42,118 nt of DNA, from positions 1 to 42,118 of the forward strand of contig JAJDUK010000100.1 in NCBI GenBank assembly GCA_022826665.1, given 5' to 3'. This stretch comes from Alphaproteobacteria bacterium (GTDB lineage Bacteria; Pseudomonadota; Alphaproteobacteria; UBA828). The notes under the pieces are model-generated. The model was not told where the DNA came from and searched no databases. It saw nothing but the letters and a program-made list of their open reading frames with translations. Of this stretch, positions 27,072 to 36,087 are shown one piece after another. Every line of letters starts with the position of its first letter. Positions within the stretch are counted from its first letter, which is position 1. Made by a program: the position numbers and the translations under genes.

Positions 27072-28046
27072 ATGGCCAACATCGCGAACATCGATGTCGC
27101 GGGCGGCGTCGTGCGCGGTGTGCGGACGATCGATTACGTGCCGGAGGAATTCAATCATCGGCCGCCGCGCTACTACCTGCTATGGCTGATGCTGCCGGCG
27201 ATCCTGCTACTGGCGGCAATCTCGCTCTATCCCCTGGTCTGGCTGGTCTACATGACCCTGCACGAGGTGCAGCTCGCGCCGGGCAAGTCGGACGTATGGG
27301 CCGGCATCGACAACTTCTCCCGGCTCGCCACCGACAAGAAATTCATCAGGGGCTGGCTCACGCTCTTCAAGTACAGCGCGCTCTGCCTCTCGGTCGAGAT
27401 CGGCCTCGGCGTGCTCGTGGCGGTCATCCTCAACAACAACCGCTTCGAGAAAATCCTCGTCACCATCTTCCTGATGCCGATGATGATGGCGCCCGTCGTC
27501 GCCGGCTTCCTTTACATGTTTCTCTATAACGGGACTTTCGGCTGGTATTTCTGGCTGTTGCAGAGCATCGGGCTGCTCGAAGGCGGCTCGATCCTCGGCA
27601 ACAGGTTCTGGGCGATGTTCGCGATCGTCGCGACCGACGTCTGGCAATGGACGCCGCTGATCGCGCTCATCACACTCGCCGGCCTCAAGCGCGTGCCGCA
27701 GGATCAGCTTGAAGCGCACATGGTCGACGGCGCCGGGCCGTTCCGCAACTTCTTCAGCGTCGCGCTGCCCAACCTCTACCCCTTCCTGCTGATCGCGATC
27801 CTGCTCCGCTTCATGGATAATTTCAGGTTCATCGATACGATCCTGATCATGACCGGCGGCGGCCCCGCCAACGCGACCAAGATCCTGCCGACCTACCTGT
27901 TCGACGTCTCGTTCAAGTTCTTCGAGCTCGGCCGTGGCGCCGCGATCGCGTTCACCCTTCTGCTGCTGACGATCCTGCTGGGCCTCGTGCTGACCAAGGT
28001 GTTCGAGGACCCGACCCGCAAGATCAGGACCGAGCGCGAGCACTAG
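27072..28046 (+). CDS. ABC transporter permease, MalF-like
   Basis: A 324-residue inner-membrane permease of the sugar/polyol importer type. The first membrane segment is LLWLMLPAILLLAAISLYPL, and several more follow. The cytoplasmic coupling loop that contacts the ATPase is DQLEAHMVDGAGPFRNFFSV, matching the EAA---G pattern, followed by a LP motif. It forms a dimer with the next gene product. It follows the binding-protein gene after a hairpin and leads by three bases into the second permease. Confidence 0.92.
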   Translation: MANIANIDVAGGVVRGVRTIDYVPEEFNHRPPRYYLLWLMLPAILLLAAISLYPLVWLVYMTLHEVQLAPGKSDVWAGIDNFSRLATDKKFIRGWLTLFKYSALCLSVEIGLGVLVAVILNNNRFEKILVTIFLMPMMMAPVVAGFLYMFLYNGTFGWYFWLLQSIGLLEGGSILGNRFWAMFAIVATDVWQWTPLIALITLAGLKRVPQDQLEAHMVDGAGPFRNFFSVALPNLYPFLLIAILLRFMDNFRFIDTILIMTGGGPANATKILPTYLFDVSFKFFELGRGAAIAFTLLLLTILLGLVLTKVFEDPTRKIRTEREH

Positions 28047-28049
28047 CCG

Positions 28050-28928
28050 ATGGCATCCCGCGAGATCGTCCGCTATCGCTCGCCGCTGCGCAGCGTTCTG
28101 CAGGGTCTCTCGATCCTGTTCCTGATCTTCTTCTTCGTCTGGACCGTGCTGCCGCTCTTCATCATGGTGGTCTCGTCCTTCAAGGACCTTCTGGATGCGT
28201 TCCAGCTGCCGGAGCCGGGCGATTGGGGCGACCTCGGCGTGATGTTCGACTTCAAGCCGACCGGCACGCACTACGTCGAACTCTTCACCGAGAAGCATTT
28301 CGGCACTTACCTGCGCAACAGCCTGATCGCGTCGCTGGGCTCGGCGGCGGTCTCCGTCTCGCTCGGCTCGATGGCGGCCTATGCGCTCTCCCGCGCCGAG
28401 TTCCGCGGCAAGCGCGATCTGCTCTTCTGGATCATCTCTACCCGGATGGCGCCGGTGGTGGCGGTGATGGTGCCGCTCTACGTGATCTTCCGCTCGTCCG
28501 GGCTGGTCGGCACCCTGCCTGGCCTGATTCTCGCCTACACCACCTTCAACCTCCCCTTCGCCATCTGGATTCTGAAGGGCTTCTTCGACAACGTTCCCTA
28601 CGCGATCGAGGAAGCCGCGCAGTGCGACGGCTGCACCCGCTGGCAGGCGTTCAGGCTGATCATTCCGCTGGTGGCGCCGGGGCTTGGCGCCTTCATCGTG
28701 CTGTGCGTGCTGTTCGGCTGGAACGATTTCCTGTTCGCCACGATCATCGGCTCGGGCGGCGCCAAGACCCTGCCGGTGGCCACGGCCGAGCTCGTCCAGC
28801 CTGTCAAGATTCAGTGGGGCATGATCATGGCCGCAGGCGTGGTCACGACCGTCCCGATGATGTTCCTGGGCCTTCTGATCCGACGCTATCTCGTCGCCGG
28901 CCTGACCATGGGCGCGGTCAGAGAGTAG
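28050..28928 (+). CDS. ABC transporter permease, MalG-like
   Basis: A 292-residue partner permease. It has an N-terminal membrane segment (LFLIFFFVWTVLPLFIMVVS), then five more, and the coupling loop AIEEAAQCDGCTRWQAFRLI, matching the EAA motif, followed by IPLVAPGL. It ends with the positively charged tail common in this family. The start lies three bases after the previous stop, which indicates co-translation. Confidence 0.92.
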   Translation: MASREIVRYRSPLRSVLQGLSILFLIFFFVWTVLPLFIMVVSSFKDLLDAFQLPEPGDWGDLGVMFDFKPTGTHYVELFTEKHFGTYLRNSLIASLGSAAVSVSLGSMAAYALSRAEFRGKRDLLFWIISTRMAPVVAVMVPLYVIFRSSGLVGTLPGLILAYTTFNLPFAIWILKGFFDNVPYAIEEAAQCDGCTRWQAFRLIIPLVAPGLGAFIVLCVLFGWNDFLFATIIGSGGAKTLPVATAELVQPVKIQWGMIMAAGVVTTVPMMFLGLLIRRYLVAGLTMGAVRE

Positions 28929-28964
28929 ACGGGAGCCTGATCGAATGCCTGTCTGGGGGTACTG

Positions 28965-30059
<1,095 letters not shown>

Positions 30060-30098
30060 GGCCGAACGCCACCACGCAGGCAAAGGGGAGCCACTGGT

Positions 30099-31067
30099 AT
30101 GCAGCTCAGCAGAGACGAATTGTTGAAGGCCTACACAACCATGCGCACGATTCGCGAGTTCGAGGAACGCCTTCACGTCGAGTTCGCGACCGGCGAGATT
30201 CCGGGTTTCGTGCACCTCTATGCCGGCGAGGAGGCGAGCGGCGTCGGCGTGTGCATGCACCTCGACGATCGCGACCGCATCGCCAGCACCCACCGCGGCC
30301 ACGGCCACTGCATCGCCAAGGGGTGCGACGTGGACGGCATGATGGCAGAGATTTACGGCCGCAAGGACGGCCTCTGCGCCGGCAAGGGCGGCTCCATGCA
30401 CATCGCCGATCTCGACAAGGGCATGATGGGCGCGAACGGCATCGTGGGCGGCGGCCCGCCGCTGATTTGCGGCGCAGGGCTCGCGGCCAAGCAGCTCGGC
30501 ACCGGCGGCGTCGCCATCGCATTCGTGGGCGACGGCGGCTCGAACCAGGGCACCACCTTCGAGAGCCTCAACCTGGCCTCGGTGTGGAACCTGCCCTGCA
30601 TCTTCGTGATCGAGAACAACGGCTACGCTGAATCGACCTCGTCCAAGTGGTCGATCGCCTGCGACGACGCCGCCGATCGCGCCAGCGGCTTCAACATGCC
30701 GGGCGTCGTGATCGACGGGCACGACTTCTTCGCGGTCTACGAGGCCGCCGGCGAGGCCATCAAGCGCGCCCGCGAGGGCGGCGGCCCGAGCCTGCTGGAA
30801 TGCAAGCTCAACCGCTACTACGGGCACTTCGAGGGCGATGCGCAGACCTACCGCGGACCCGACGAGGTCAAGAAGCTGCGCGAGTCGCGCGACTGCCTGG
30901 CAATGTTCCGCGAGAGGGTGACCGAAGCCGGCCTGCTCGACGCGAGCGACCTCGACGCGATCGACAGTGAGGCCGAAGCCCAGATCGATGGCGCGGTCGC
31001 CAAGGCCAAGGTGGCACCGCCGCCGACCGCCGCCGATCTTCTGACCGACGTCTACGTATCCTACTGA
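30099..31067 (+). CDS. acoA: Thiamine diphosphate-dependent dehydrogenase E1 alpha subunit, acetoin dehydrogenase type
   Basis: A 322-residue E1 alpha chain. The thiamine diphosphate motif runs from GDGGSN at 144-149 to ENN at 172-174, and the phosphorylation-loop region YGRKDGLCAGKGGSMHIAD is as in acetoin and 2-oxo acid dehydrogenases. With the beta subunit it cleaves a C-C bond next to a carbonyl and passes the two-carbon (or longer) fragment to a lipoyl group. The gene starts 39 bases after the ABC ATPase stop with a good site (GGGGAG), so co-transcription with the transporter is likely. Acetoin is the best guess because of the acoC-type third gene; pyruvate or another 2-oxo acid is possible. 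Confidence 0.85.
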   Translation: MQLSRDELLKAYTTMRTIREFEERLHVEFATGEIPGFVHLYAGEEASGVGVCMHLDDRDRIASTHRGHGHCIAKGCDVDGMMAEIYGRKDGLCAGKGGSMHIADLDKGMMGANGIVGGGPPLICGAGLAAKQLGTGGVAIAFVGDGGSNQGTTFESLNLASVWNLPCIFVIENNGYAESTSSKWSIACDDAADRASGFNMPGVVIDGHDFFAVYEAAGEAIKRAREGGGPSLLECKLNRYYGHFEGDAQTYRGPDEVKKLRESRDCLAMFRERVTEAGLLDASDLDAIDSEAEAQIDGAVAKAKVAPPPTAADLLTDVYVSY

Positions 31068-31082
31068 GCGAGGGAGAGAGTC

Positions 31083-32096
31083 ATGGCACGCACAGCGACC
31101 TACCAGCAGGCGATCAACGAAGCCCTCGCGCAGGAGATGGAGCGCGACGAGACCGTCGTCGTCATGGGCGAGGACGTGGCCGGCGGGCTCGGCACCGACG
31201 GCGAGCGCGACGCCTGGGGCGGCCCGCTCGGCATCACCAAGGGGCTTTACGGCAAGTACGGCGATCGGGTGATGGACACCCCGATCAGTGAATCCGCGTT
31301 CATCGGCGCCGCCGTGGGCGCGGCGACCGCGGGTCTCCGCCCGGTGGCGGAGCTGATGTTCATCGACTTCATGGGCGTCTGCTTCGACCAGATCTTCAAC
31401 CAGGCGGCGAAGTTCCGCTACATGTTCGGCGGCAAGGCCGAGACGCCGGTGGTGATCCGCACCATGTACGGCGCCGGGCTGCGCGCTGCCGCCCAGCACT
31501 CGCAGTGCCTCTATCCGGTGTTCACCCACATCCCCGGGCTCAAGGTCGTGACCCCGGCGACCCCCTACGATGCCAAGGGGCTGCTGATCCAGGCGATCCG
31601 CGACAACGACCCGGTGATCTTCTGCGAGCACAAGGGGCTCTACACCCTTGAAGGCGACGTGCCGGAGGAGCCCTATGCGCTCCCCTTCGGTGAGGCCAAC
31701 ATCGTGCGCGAGGGCGATGACGTCTCGATCGTGACGCTCGGCCGCATGGTTCATGTCGCGGATGAGGCGGCGAGTGCGCTCGCCAACGACGGCATCGAGT
31801 GCGAGATCGTCGACCTGCGCACGACCTCGCCGCTCGACGAGGACACCGTGATCGAGACGGTGGAGAACACCGGTCGCCTGGTGGTGCTGGACGAGGCGCA
31901 CCCGCGCTGCAACATGGCCACCGACATCGCGGCGATGGTCTGCGAGAAGGCCTTCGATTCGCTCAAGGGGCCGATCAAACAGGTGACCGCCCCGCACACG
32001 CCGGTGCCATTCTCGGATACGCTCGAGGATCTCTACATCCCCGACGCGGCTGCGGTGCAGAAGGCCGTGAAGGCGGTGATGGAGTCCAGCAAATGA
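31083..32096 (+). CDS. acoB: Thiamine diphosphate-dependent dehydrogenase E1 beta subunit, acetoin dehydrogenase type
   Basis: A 337-residue E1 beta chain with the transketolase-like pyrimidine-binding domain (VVVMGEDVAGGLG, DTPISESAFIGAAVGAA) and the C-terminal domain (VTLGRMVHVADEAA, VVLDEAHPRCNMATDIAA). It pairs with the upstream alpha subunit to form the thiamine diphosphate site. GAGGGAGAGAG precedes the ATG, and its stop overlaps the next start as ATGA. Confidence 0.87.
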   Translation: MARTATYQQAINEALAQEMERDETVVVMGEDVAGGLGTDGERDAWGGPLGITKGLYGKYGDRVMDTPISESAFIGAAVGAATAGLRPVAELMFIDFMGVCFDQIFNQAAKFRYMFGGKAETPVVIRTMYGAGLRAAAQHSQCLYPVFTHIPGLKVVTPATPYDAKGLLIQAIRDNDPVIFCEHKGLYTLEGDVPEEPYALPFGEANIVREGDDVSIVTLGRMVHVADEAASALANDGIECEIVDLRTTSPLDEDTVIETVENTGRLVVLDEAHPRCNMATDIAAMVCEKAFDSLKGPIKQVTAPHTPVPFSDTLEDLYIPDAAAVQKAVKAVMESSK

Positions 32097-33202
32097 GCGA
32101 AGGCATCCGCACCGTTTGCATGCCCAAATGGGGCCTCTCCATGAAGGAGGGGAAGGTGGCCGGATGGCTTGTGGATGAGGGCGCTTCGATTACGCCGGGC
32201 GATGAAATCATCGACATCGAGACCGAGAAGATCTCAAGCGCGGTCGAGGCGGCGGACGCGGGCACGCTCCGCCGCTGCGTCGCCCAGGAGGGCGACGTGC
32301 TGCCGGTCGGCGGCCTGCTCGGCATCGTCGCCGACGAGAGCGTCGCCGACGCCGATATCGACGCCTTCGTCACCGACTTTCAGGCCAACTTCGTGCCGCC
32401 CGAGGACGACGATGAGGACGGCGGCCCGGCGACCGAGTCTGTGGAAATTGCCGGGCGGACGATCCGCTACCTCACGCGGGGCGAGGGCGGCACGCCGGTC
32501 ATCCTGATCCACGGCTTCGGCGGCGACCTCAACAACTGGCTGTTCAACCATGAAGCGCTGGCCGCCAAGCGGGTTGTCCACGCTCTCGACCTGCCGGGGC
32601 ACGGCAGCTCCAGCAAGGACGTGGGCGACGGCTCCATCGGCTTCTTCGCCGATATCGTCACCGGCTTCGCCGACGCCTTGGAGATCGAGTCCGCCCATCT
32701 CGTGGGCCACTCCATGGGCGGCGCGATCGCGCTTGCCGTGGCCCGTGCGGCACCGGGGAGGGTGGCGTCGATCACCCTGATCGGCAGCGCCGGCCTGGGT
32801 TCCGATATCGACGGGGACTATCTGGAGGGCTTCATCTCGGCCGAGCGCCGGAAGGACCTCAAGCCCCATGTCGAGAAGCTGTTCAGTGATCCGGCGCTGG
32901 TGACCCGCCAGCTCATCAACGACCTGCTCGCCTTCAAGCGGATCGACGGGGTCACCGCCGCACTCAGCACGGTGCGGGACGCCTTCGCACCGGGCGGCGC
33001 CCAGGCCGAGGCGATGCGCGACGTGGCGGGCAGCGTGCCGACGCTGGTCATCTGGGGCGCAGGCGACCAGATCATCCCCGCCTCCCATGCCGACGGCCTG
33101 CCGGACGGTGTCGACTGCACGGTGATGGAGGGCCAGGGCCACATGGTTCAGATGGAAGCCGCCACCGAGGTGAACCGACTGATCGACGAACGCGTCGGCT
33201 GA
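32093..33202 (+). CDS. acoC: Lipoyl domain-alpha/beta hydrolase fusion, AcoC-like
   Basis: A 369-residue protein. Residues 1-80 are a biotinyl/lipoyl domain with the lipoylation lysine Lys46 in ETEKISSAV. Residues about 118-369 are an alpha/beta hydrolase with the oxyanion segment HGFGGDLNNW, nucleophile Ser207 in GHSMGG and a C-terminal histidine in QGHMVQ. This replaces the catalytic core of an ordinary E2 acyltransferase and is the plan of acetoin dehydrogenase E2 (AcoC). It accepts the acetyl group from E1 on its lipoyl arm. No dihydrolipoamide dehydrogenase (E3) gene follows, so E3 must come from elsewhere in the genome. Confidence 0.87.
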   Translation: MSEGIRTVCMPKWGLSMKEGKVAGWLVDEGASITPGDEIIDIETEKISSAVEAADAGTLRRCVAQEGDVLPVGGLLGIVADESVADADIDAFVTDFQANFVPPEDDDEDGGPATESVEIAGRTIRYLTRGEGGTPVILIHGFGGDLNNWLFNHEALAAKRVVHALDLPGHGSSSKDVGDGSIGFFADIVTGFADALEIESAHLVGHSMGGAIALAVARAAPGRVASITLIGSAGLGSDIDGDYLEGFISAERRKDLKPHVEKLFSDPALVTRQLINDLLAFKRIDGVTAALSTVRDAFAPGGAQAEAMRDVAGSVPTLVIWGAGDQIIPASHADGLPDGVDCTVMEGQGHMVQMEAATEVNRLIDERVG

Positions 33203-33226
33203 TCCTTCGGGTCAACTGGTAAGAGC

Positions 33227-33261
33227 AACGGGCCGCGTCCGCCACGGTGGGCGCGGCCGTT
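33227..33261 (+). terminator. Probable terminator after the ABC-dehydrogenase operon
   Basis: AACGGGCCGCG pairs with CGCGGCCGTT with a one-base bulge, around a loop that itself has GC pairing, followed by CCCTTTC. It lies 25 bases after the last gene of the operon, before the unrelated DUF1285 gene. Confidence 0.55.
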
Positions 33262-33317
33262 CCCTTTCAGGCGTTGGACATGACGCCGAAGGCCGGCCGC
33301 TTGGCTATACTGCGCTC

Positions 33318-33836
33318 ATGGGCGAATCGCAGGCACCGGCCGCCGGGCGGCCGCCGCAGCTCTTCTGCGGCGACATCAACATCAGGATTGCAGGCGACGG
33401 CACGTGGTTCCACGAGGGCTGCCCCATCGGCCGGCTCCCGCTGGTCAAGCTCTTCGCGAGCGTGCTGAGACGCGAAGACGGCGACTACTGGCTCGTCACG
33501 CCGGTGGAGAAAGCGCGCATCACGGTCGACGACGTGCCCTTCATCGCGGTCGAGATGGAGGCCGAGGGCAACGGCGAGGGCCAGCGCCTGCGCTTCCGCA
33601 CCAACCTGGACGAGTGGGTGAGCGCCGACGCCTCCCACCCCCTCGCCTTTCGCTCTTTGCCGGGGTCCGACGAGAAGGCTCCCTACCTCACCGTTCGCGA
33701 CGAGCTGGAAGCGCGAGTGGCGCGCGCCGCCTACTATCCGCTGGTGGAGCTCTGCGTCGAGCGCGAGGTCGAGGGCCGGCCGGTGCTCGGCGTCTGGAGC
33801 GCCGGCGTGTTCTTCCCCTTCGGCGACGCAGCCTGA
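33318..33836 (+). CDS. DUF1285 family protein
   Basis: A 172-residue protein of the DUF1285 family, recognised from the CGDINIRIAGDGTWFHEGCP start and the IGRLPLVKLFASVLRREDGDYWLVTPVEK segment. The family is all-beta and of unknown function in proteobacteria. It commonly sits beside the CoA pyrophosphatase and CCA transferase genes, as it does here, and probably forms one transcription unit with them. No catalytic residues can be named. Confidence 0.85.
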   Translation: MGESQAPAAGRPPQLFCGDINIRIAGDGTWFHEGCPIGRLPLVKLFASVLRREDGDYWLVTPVEKARITVDDVPFIAVEMEAEGNGEGQRLRFRTNLDEWVSADASHPLAFRSLPGSDEKAPYLTVRDELEARVARAAYYPLVELCVEREVEGRPVLGVWSAGVFFPFGDAA

Positions 33837-33856
33837 GCGCCGGCCGGTACAGACCG

Positions 33857-34519
33857 ATGCATGTCGACATTCTGCGCGGCGTGACGCAGCAGGCGCCGGG
33901 CGCGCCGGACCAGCCGTGGGAGGCGGTCATCGCCGCGGCGGAGCGGGCGCCCGCGGCCCGCGTGCCGGGCTCGCTCCGCCACAGCGAGGAGTCCTGGGGC
34001 CGTCTGCCGCAATCCGAGCCGATCACGCCTGCCGCCGTGCTCGTCGCCGTCGTCGAGCGTGCCGGCGCCCTCTCGGTGCTGCTCACCCGCCGCGCCGAGC
34101 GCCTCGCGCGCCACGCGGGCCAGATCAGCTTCCCCGGCGGCCGCGCCGACCCCGAGGACGGGACCCCGCAGAGAACGGCGCTGCGAGAGGCCGAGGAGGA
34201 GATCGGGCTGCCCGCATCGCAGGTCGAGATCGTCGGCCGGCTCGACGACTACCTGGTGGGCTCCGGCTACCGGATCACCCCTGTCGTCGGTTTCGTCACG
34301 GCGCCGCCGGCCTTCGAGGCGGATACCTGCGAGGTCGCCGAGGTCTTCGAGGTGCCGCTCTCCTTCGTCCTTGAGCCCGCCAACTACCGCCGCGACAGGA
34401 TGACCGTCGGCGGCGTCGAGCGGCGTTTTTACGTGATGCCCTACGAGGCGTATCATATCTGGGGCGCTACGGCGGCGATCCTCGTCAACTTCCGGGATGT
34501 GGTGCGCGCATCATGTTGA
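33857..34519 (+). CDS. CoA pyrophosphatase, Nudix family
   Basis: A 220-residue Nudix hydrolase. The CoA-specific motif precedes the Nudix box: LLTRRAERLARHAGQISFPG, then GRADPEDGTPQRTALREAEE followed by EIGL, which supplies the metal-binding glutamates. Such enzymes split CoA or its oxidised or acylated forms into a phosphopantetheine part and 3',5'-ADP. The ATG at 33857 is the first in this frame after the DUF1285 stop and gives the usual length. Its end overlaps the next start by seven bases. Confidence 0.88.
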   Translation: MHVDILRGVTQQAPGAPDQPWEAVIAAAERAPAARVPGSLRHSEESWGRLPQSEPITPAAVLVAVVERAGALSVLLTRRAERLARHAGQISFPGGRADPEDGTPQRTALREAEEEIGLPASQVEIVGRLDDYLVGSGYRITPVVGFVTAPPAFEADTCEVAEVFEVPLSFVLEPANYRRDRMTVGGVERRFYVMPYEAYHIWGATAAILVNFRDVVRASC

Positions 34520-34791
34520 GAACCACCCTCATTCATATTCTGATCCTGCTCGCGCCGACGATCCTCTATTTCGCGTTTCTCATCCTGTCGCGCCGGGTTC
34601 AGCTCAGCCGCAGCCATATGGCGGCGCAGCTGCGCAAAATGCCGTGGGTCAGGCTCCTCGGCAGCGGTCTCGTTCTCGCGGCGGCGAGCCTGGTGGTATG
34701 GGCGTTGACCGCCGGCGGCGACCCCGAGGGGACTTACGTGCCGGCGCGGATCGTCGATGGCGAGATCGTGCCTGGCGAGGTCATCGACTGA
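34513..34791 (+). CDS. DUF6111 family small membrane protein
   Basis: A 92-residue protein with two membrane segments (LIHILILLAPTILYFAFLIL and GSGLVLAAASLVVWALTA) and a short acidic tail YVPARIVDGEIVPGEVID, as in the alphaproteobacterial DUF6111 family. Function is unknown. It is wedged between the CoA pyrophosphatase and CCA transferase genes with overlaps at both ends, so its synthesis is coupled to theirs. Confidence 0.82.
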   Translation: MLRTTLIHILILLAPTILYFAFLILSRRVQLSRSHMAAQLRKMPWVRLLGSGLVLAAASLVVWALTAGGDPEGTYVPARIVDGEIVPGEVID

Positions 34792-36077
34792 GCGCCGTCC
34801 ACGCTCCCTGGATCACGGCGCCGGCCACTCGCGCGGTGATCGACGCGCTCACCGCCGAGGGCGCCGATGTCCGCTTCGTCGGCGGCTGCGTGCGCGACGC
34901 GCTGCTGGCGCAAGAGAGCAACGATATCGACATCGGCACGCCCGATCCGCCCGAACGCGTGATGGCGCTGCTGGAGGGCGCCGGCATCGAGACCCGCACC
35001 GTCCCGCGCGGCATCGAGCACGGCACCGTCACCGCGCTTGCCGGCGGCGAGCGCTACGAGATTACGACGCTCCGGCGCGACGAGCGCACCGACGGCCGCC
35101 ACGCCGAGGTCGCCTTCACCGACGACTGGCGGGAGGACGCGGCGCGGCGCGACTTCACCATCAACGCCATGAGCGCGTCGCCCGACGGCACTCTCTACGA
35201 CTATTTCGGCGGGCAGGAGGACCTGAAGGCCGGTCGCGTGCGCTTCGTCGGCGTCCCCGCGACCCGCATCGCCGAAGACCACCTCCGCATCCTCCGCTTC
35301 TTCCGCTTCTACGCCTGGTACGGCAAGGGTGAGCCGGACGCAGACGCACTCGAAGCCTGCGCTGCGGCGGCGCACACCCTCCCGCTGTTTTCGGCTGAGG
35401 CGACGAATACAATCCCGAGGATTTCGTACGAACGAGTACAGAGCGAGTTTATTGGTCTGCTTTCAGCGCCGGATCCTGCGTCATCCGTGCAAGCCATGTG
35501 GGATACTGGCGTGCTTGCTCGCCTGCTTCCAGAGACACAACGGACGGAACCTCTGTCCCGTCTCGTCACGGTCGAGAGGGCGTTTGCCCAGCCCGATCCG
35601 ATCAGGCGCCTCGCCGCTCTTAACTTAGACACCCACGAGGACAACTCCGAGAGGCGTGTCGACACTAGATTGCTCGCTGGCGTCTGGTTGCGAACCGGTG
35701 TCGATGCCGGGCGTCTTTTCTCCATCGCCTCGCAGGCGACTTCCCTCCCAGCTAGCCTCGACAGGCGTGTCCAACGAAGCCTCATCTATCAGTCCGGCAA
35801 GCAGCGCTTCCGTGACGTGGTGTTGCTCGCTTGGGCTAGGGACACGAAGCATGAGATCGCTTGGCGTGCGATGCTGGAAACTATTGAGCATTGGGAGGCA
35901 CCGACGTTTCCATTGACGGGTGCCGACGTGCTGGCCCGCGGCATACAGGAGGGGCCCGAGATCGGCCGCCTGCTCAAAGCCGTCGAAGACTGGTGGATCG
36001 AGCGCGACTTCGCGCCCGACCGCGCGGCCTTGCTCGAGAAGCTCGACGCCCTCGTCGCGGAGCGCCGCCGGGCGTAG
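34788..36077 (+). CDS. cca: CCA tRNA nucleotidyltransferase
   Basis: About 429 residues. The head domain shows RFVGGCVRDALL and the catalytic NDIDIGTPD, followed by RDFTINAMS and DLKAGRVRFVG and the nucleotide-selecting EDHLRILRFFRFYAWYG region, all typical of class II CCA-adding enzymes, which build or repair the 3' CCA of tRNAs. No ATG, GTG or TTG occurs near the expected start. The best candidate is CTG at 34788, overlapping the previous stop as CTGA; GTG at 34836 would cut into the first helix. From about 35395 to 35925 the codon choice and GC content change sharply to a less GC-rich style and then return, although the frame stays open. This looks like an imported internal segment. Confidence 0.9.
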   Translation: MSAVHAPWITAPATRAVIDALTAEGADVRFVGGCVRDALLAQESNDIDIGTPDPPERVMALLEGAGIETRTVPRGIEHGTVTALAGGERYEITTLRRDERTDGRHAEVAFTDDWREDAARRDFTINAMSASPDGTLYDYFGGQEDLKAGRVRFVGVPATRIAEDHLRILRFFRFYAWYGKGEPDADALEACAAAAHTLPLFSAEATNTIPRISYERVQSEFIGLLSAPDPASSVQAMWDTGVLARLLPETQRTEPLSRLVTVERAFAQPDPIRRLAALNLDTHEDNSERRVDTRLLAGVWLRTGVDAGRLFSIASQATSLPASLDRRVQRSLIYQSGKQRFRDVVLLAWARDTKHEIAWRAMLETIEHWEAPTFPLTGADVLARGIQEGPEIGRLLKAVEDWWIERDFAPDRAALLEKLDALVAERRRA

Positions 36078-36087
36078 CCGCCCGCTC

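Noticed and set aside
33203-33240. Sequence GGTCAACTGGTAAGAGCAACGG that resembles part of a tRNA
   Set aside because: No cloverleaf can be formed; it is followed by a simple terminator-like hairpin.
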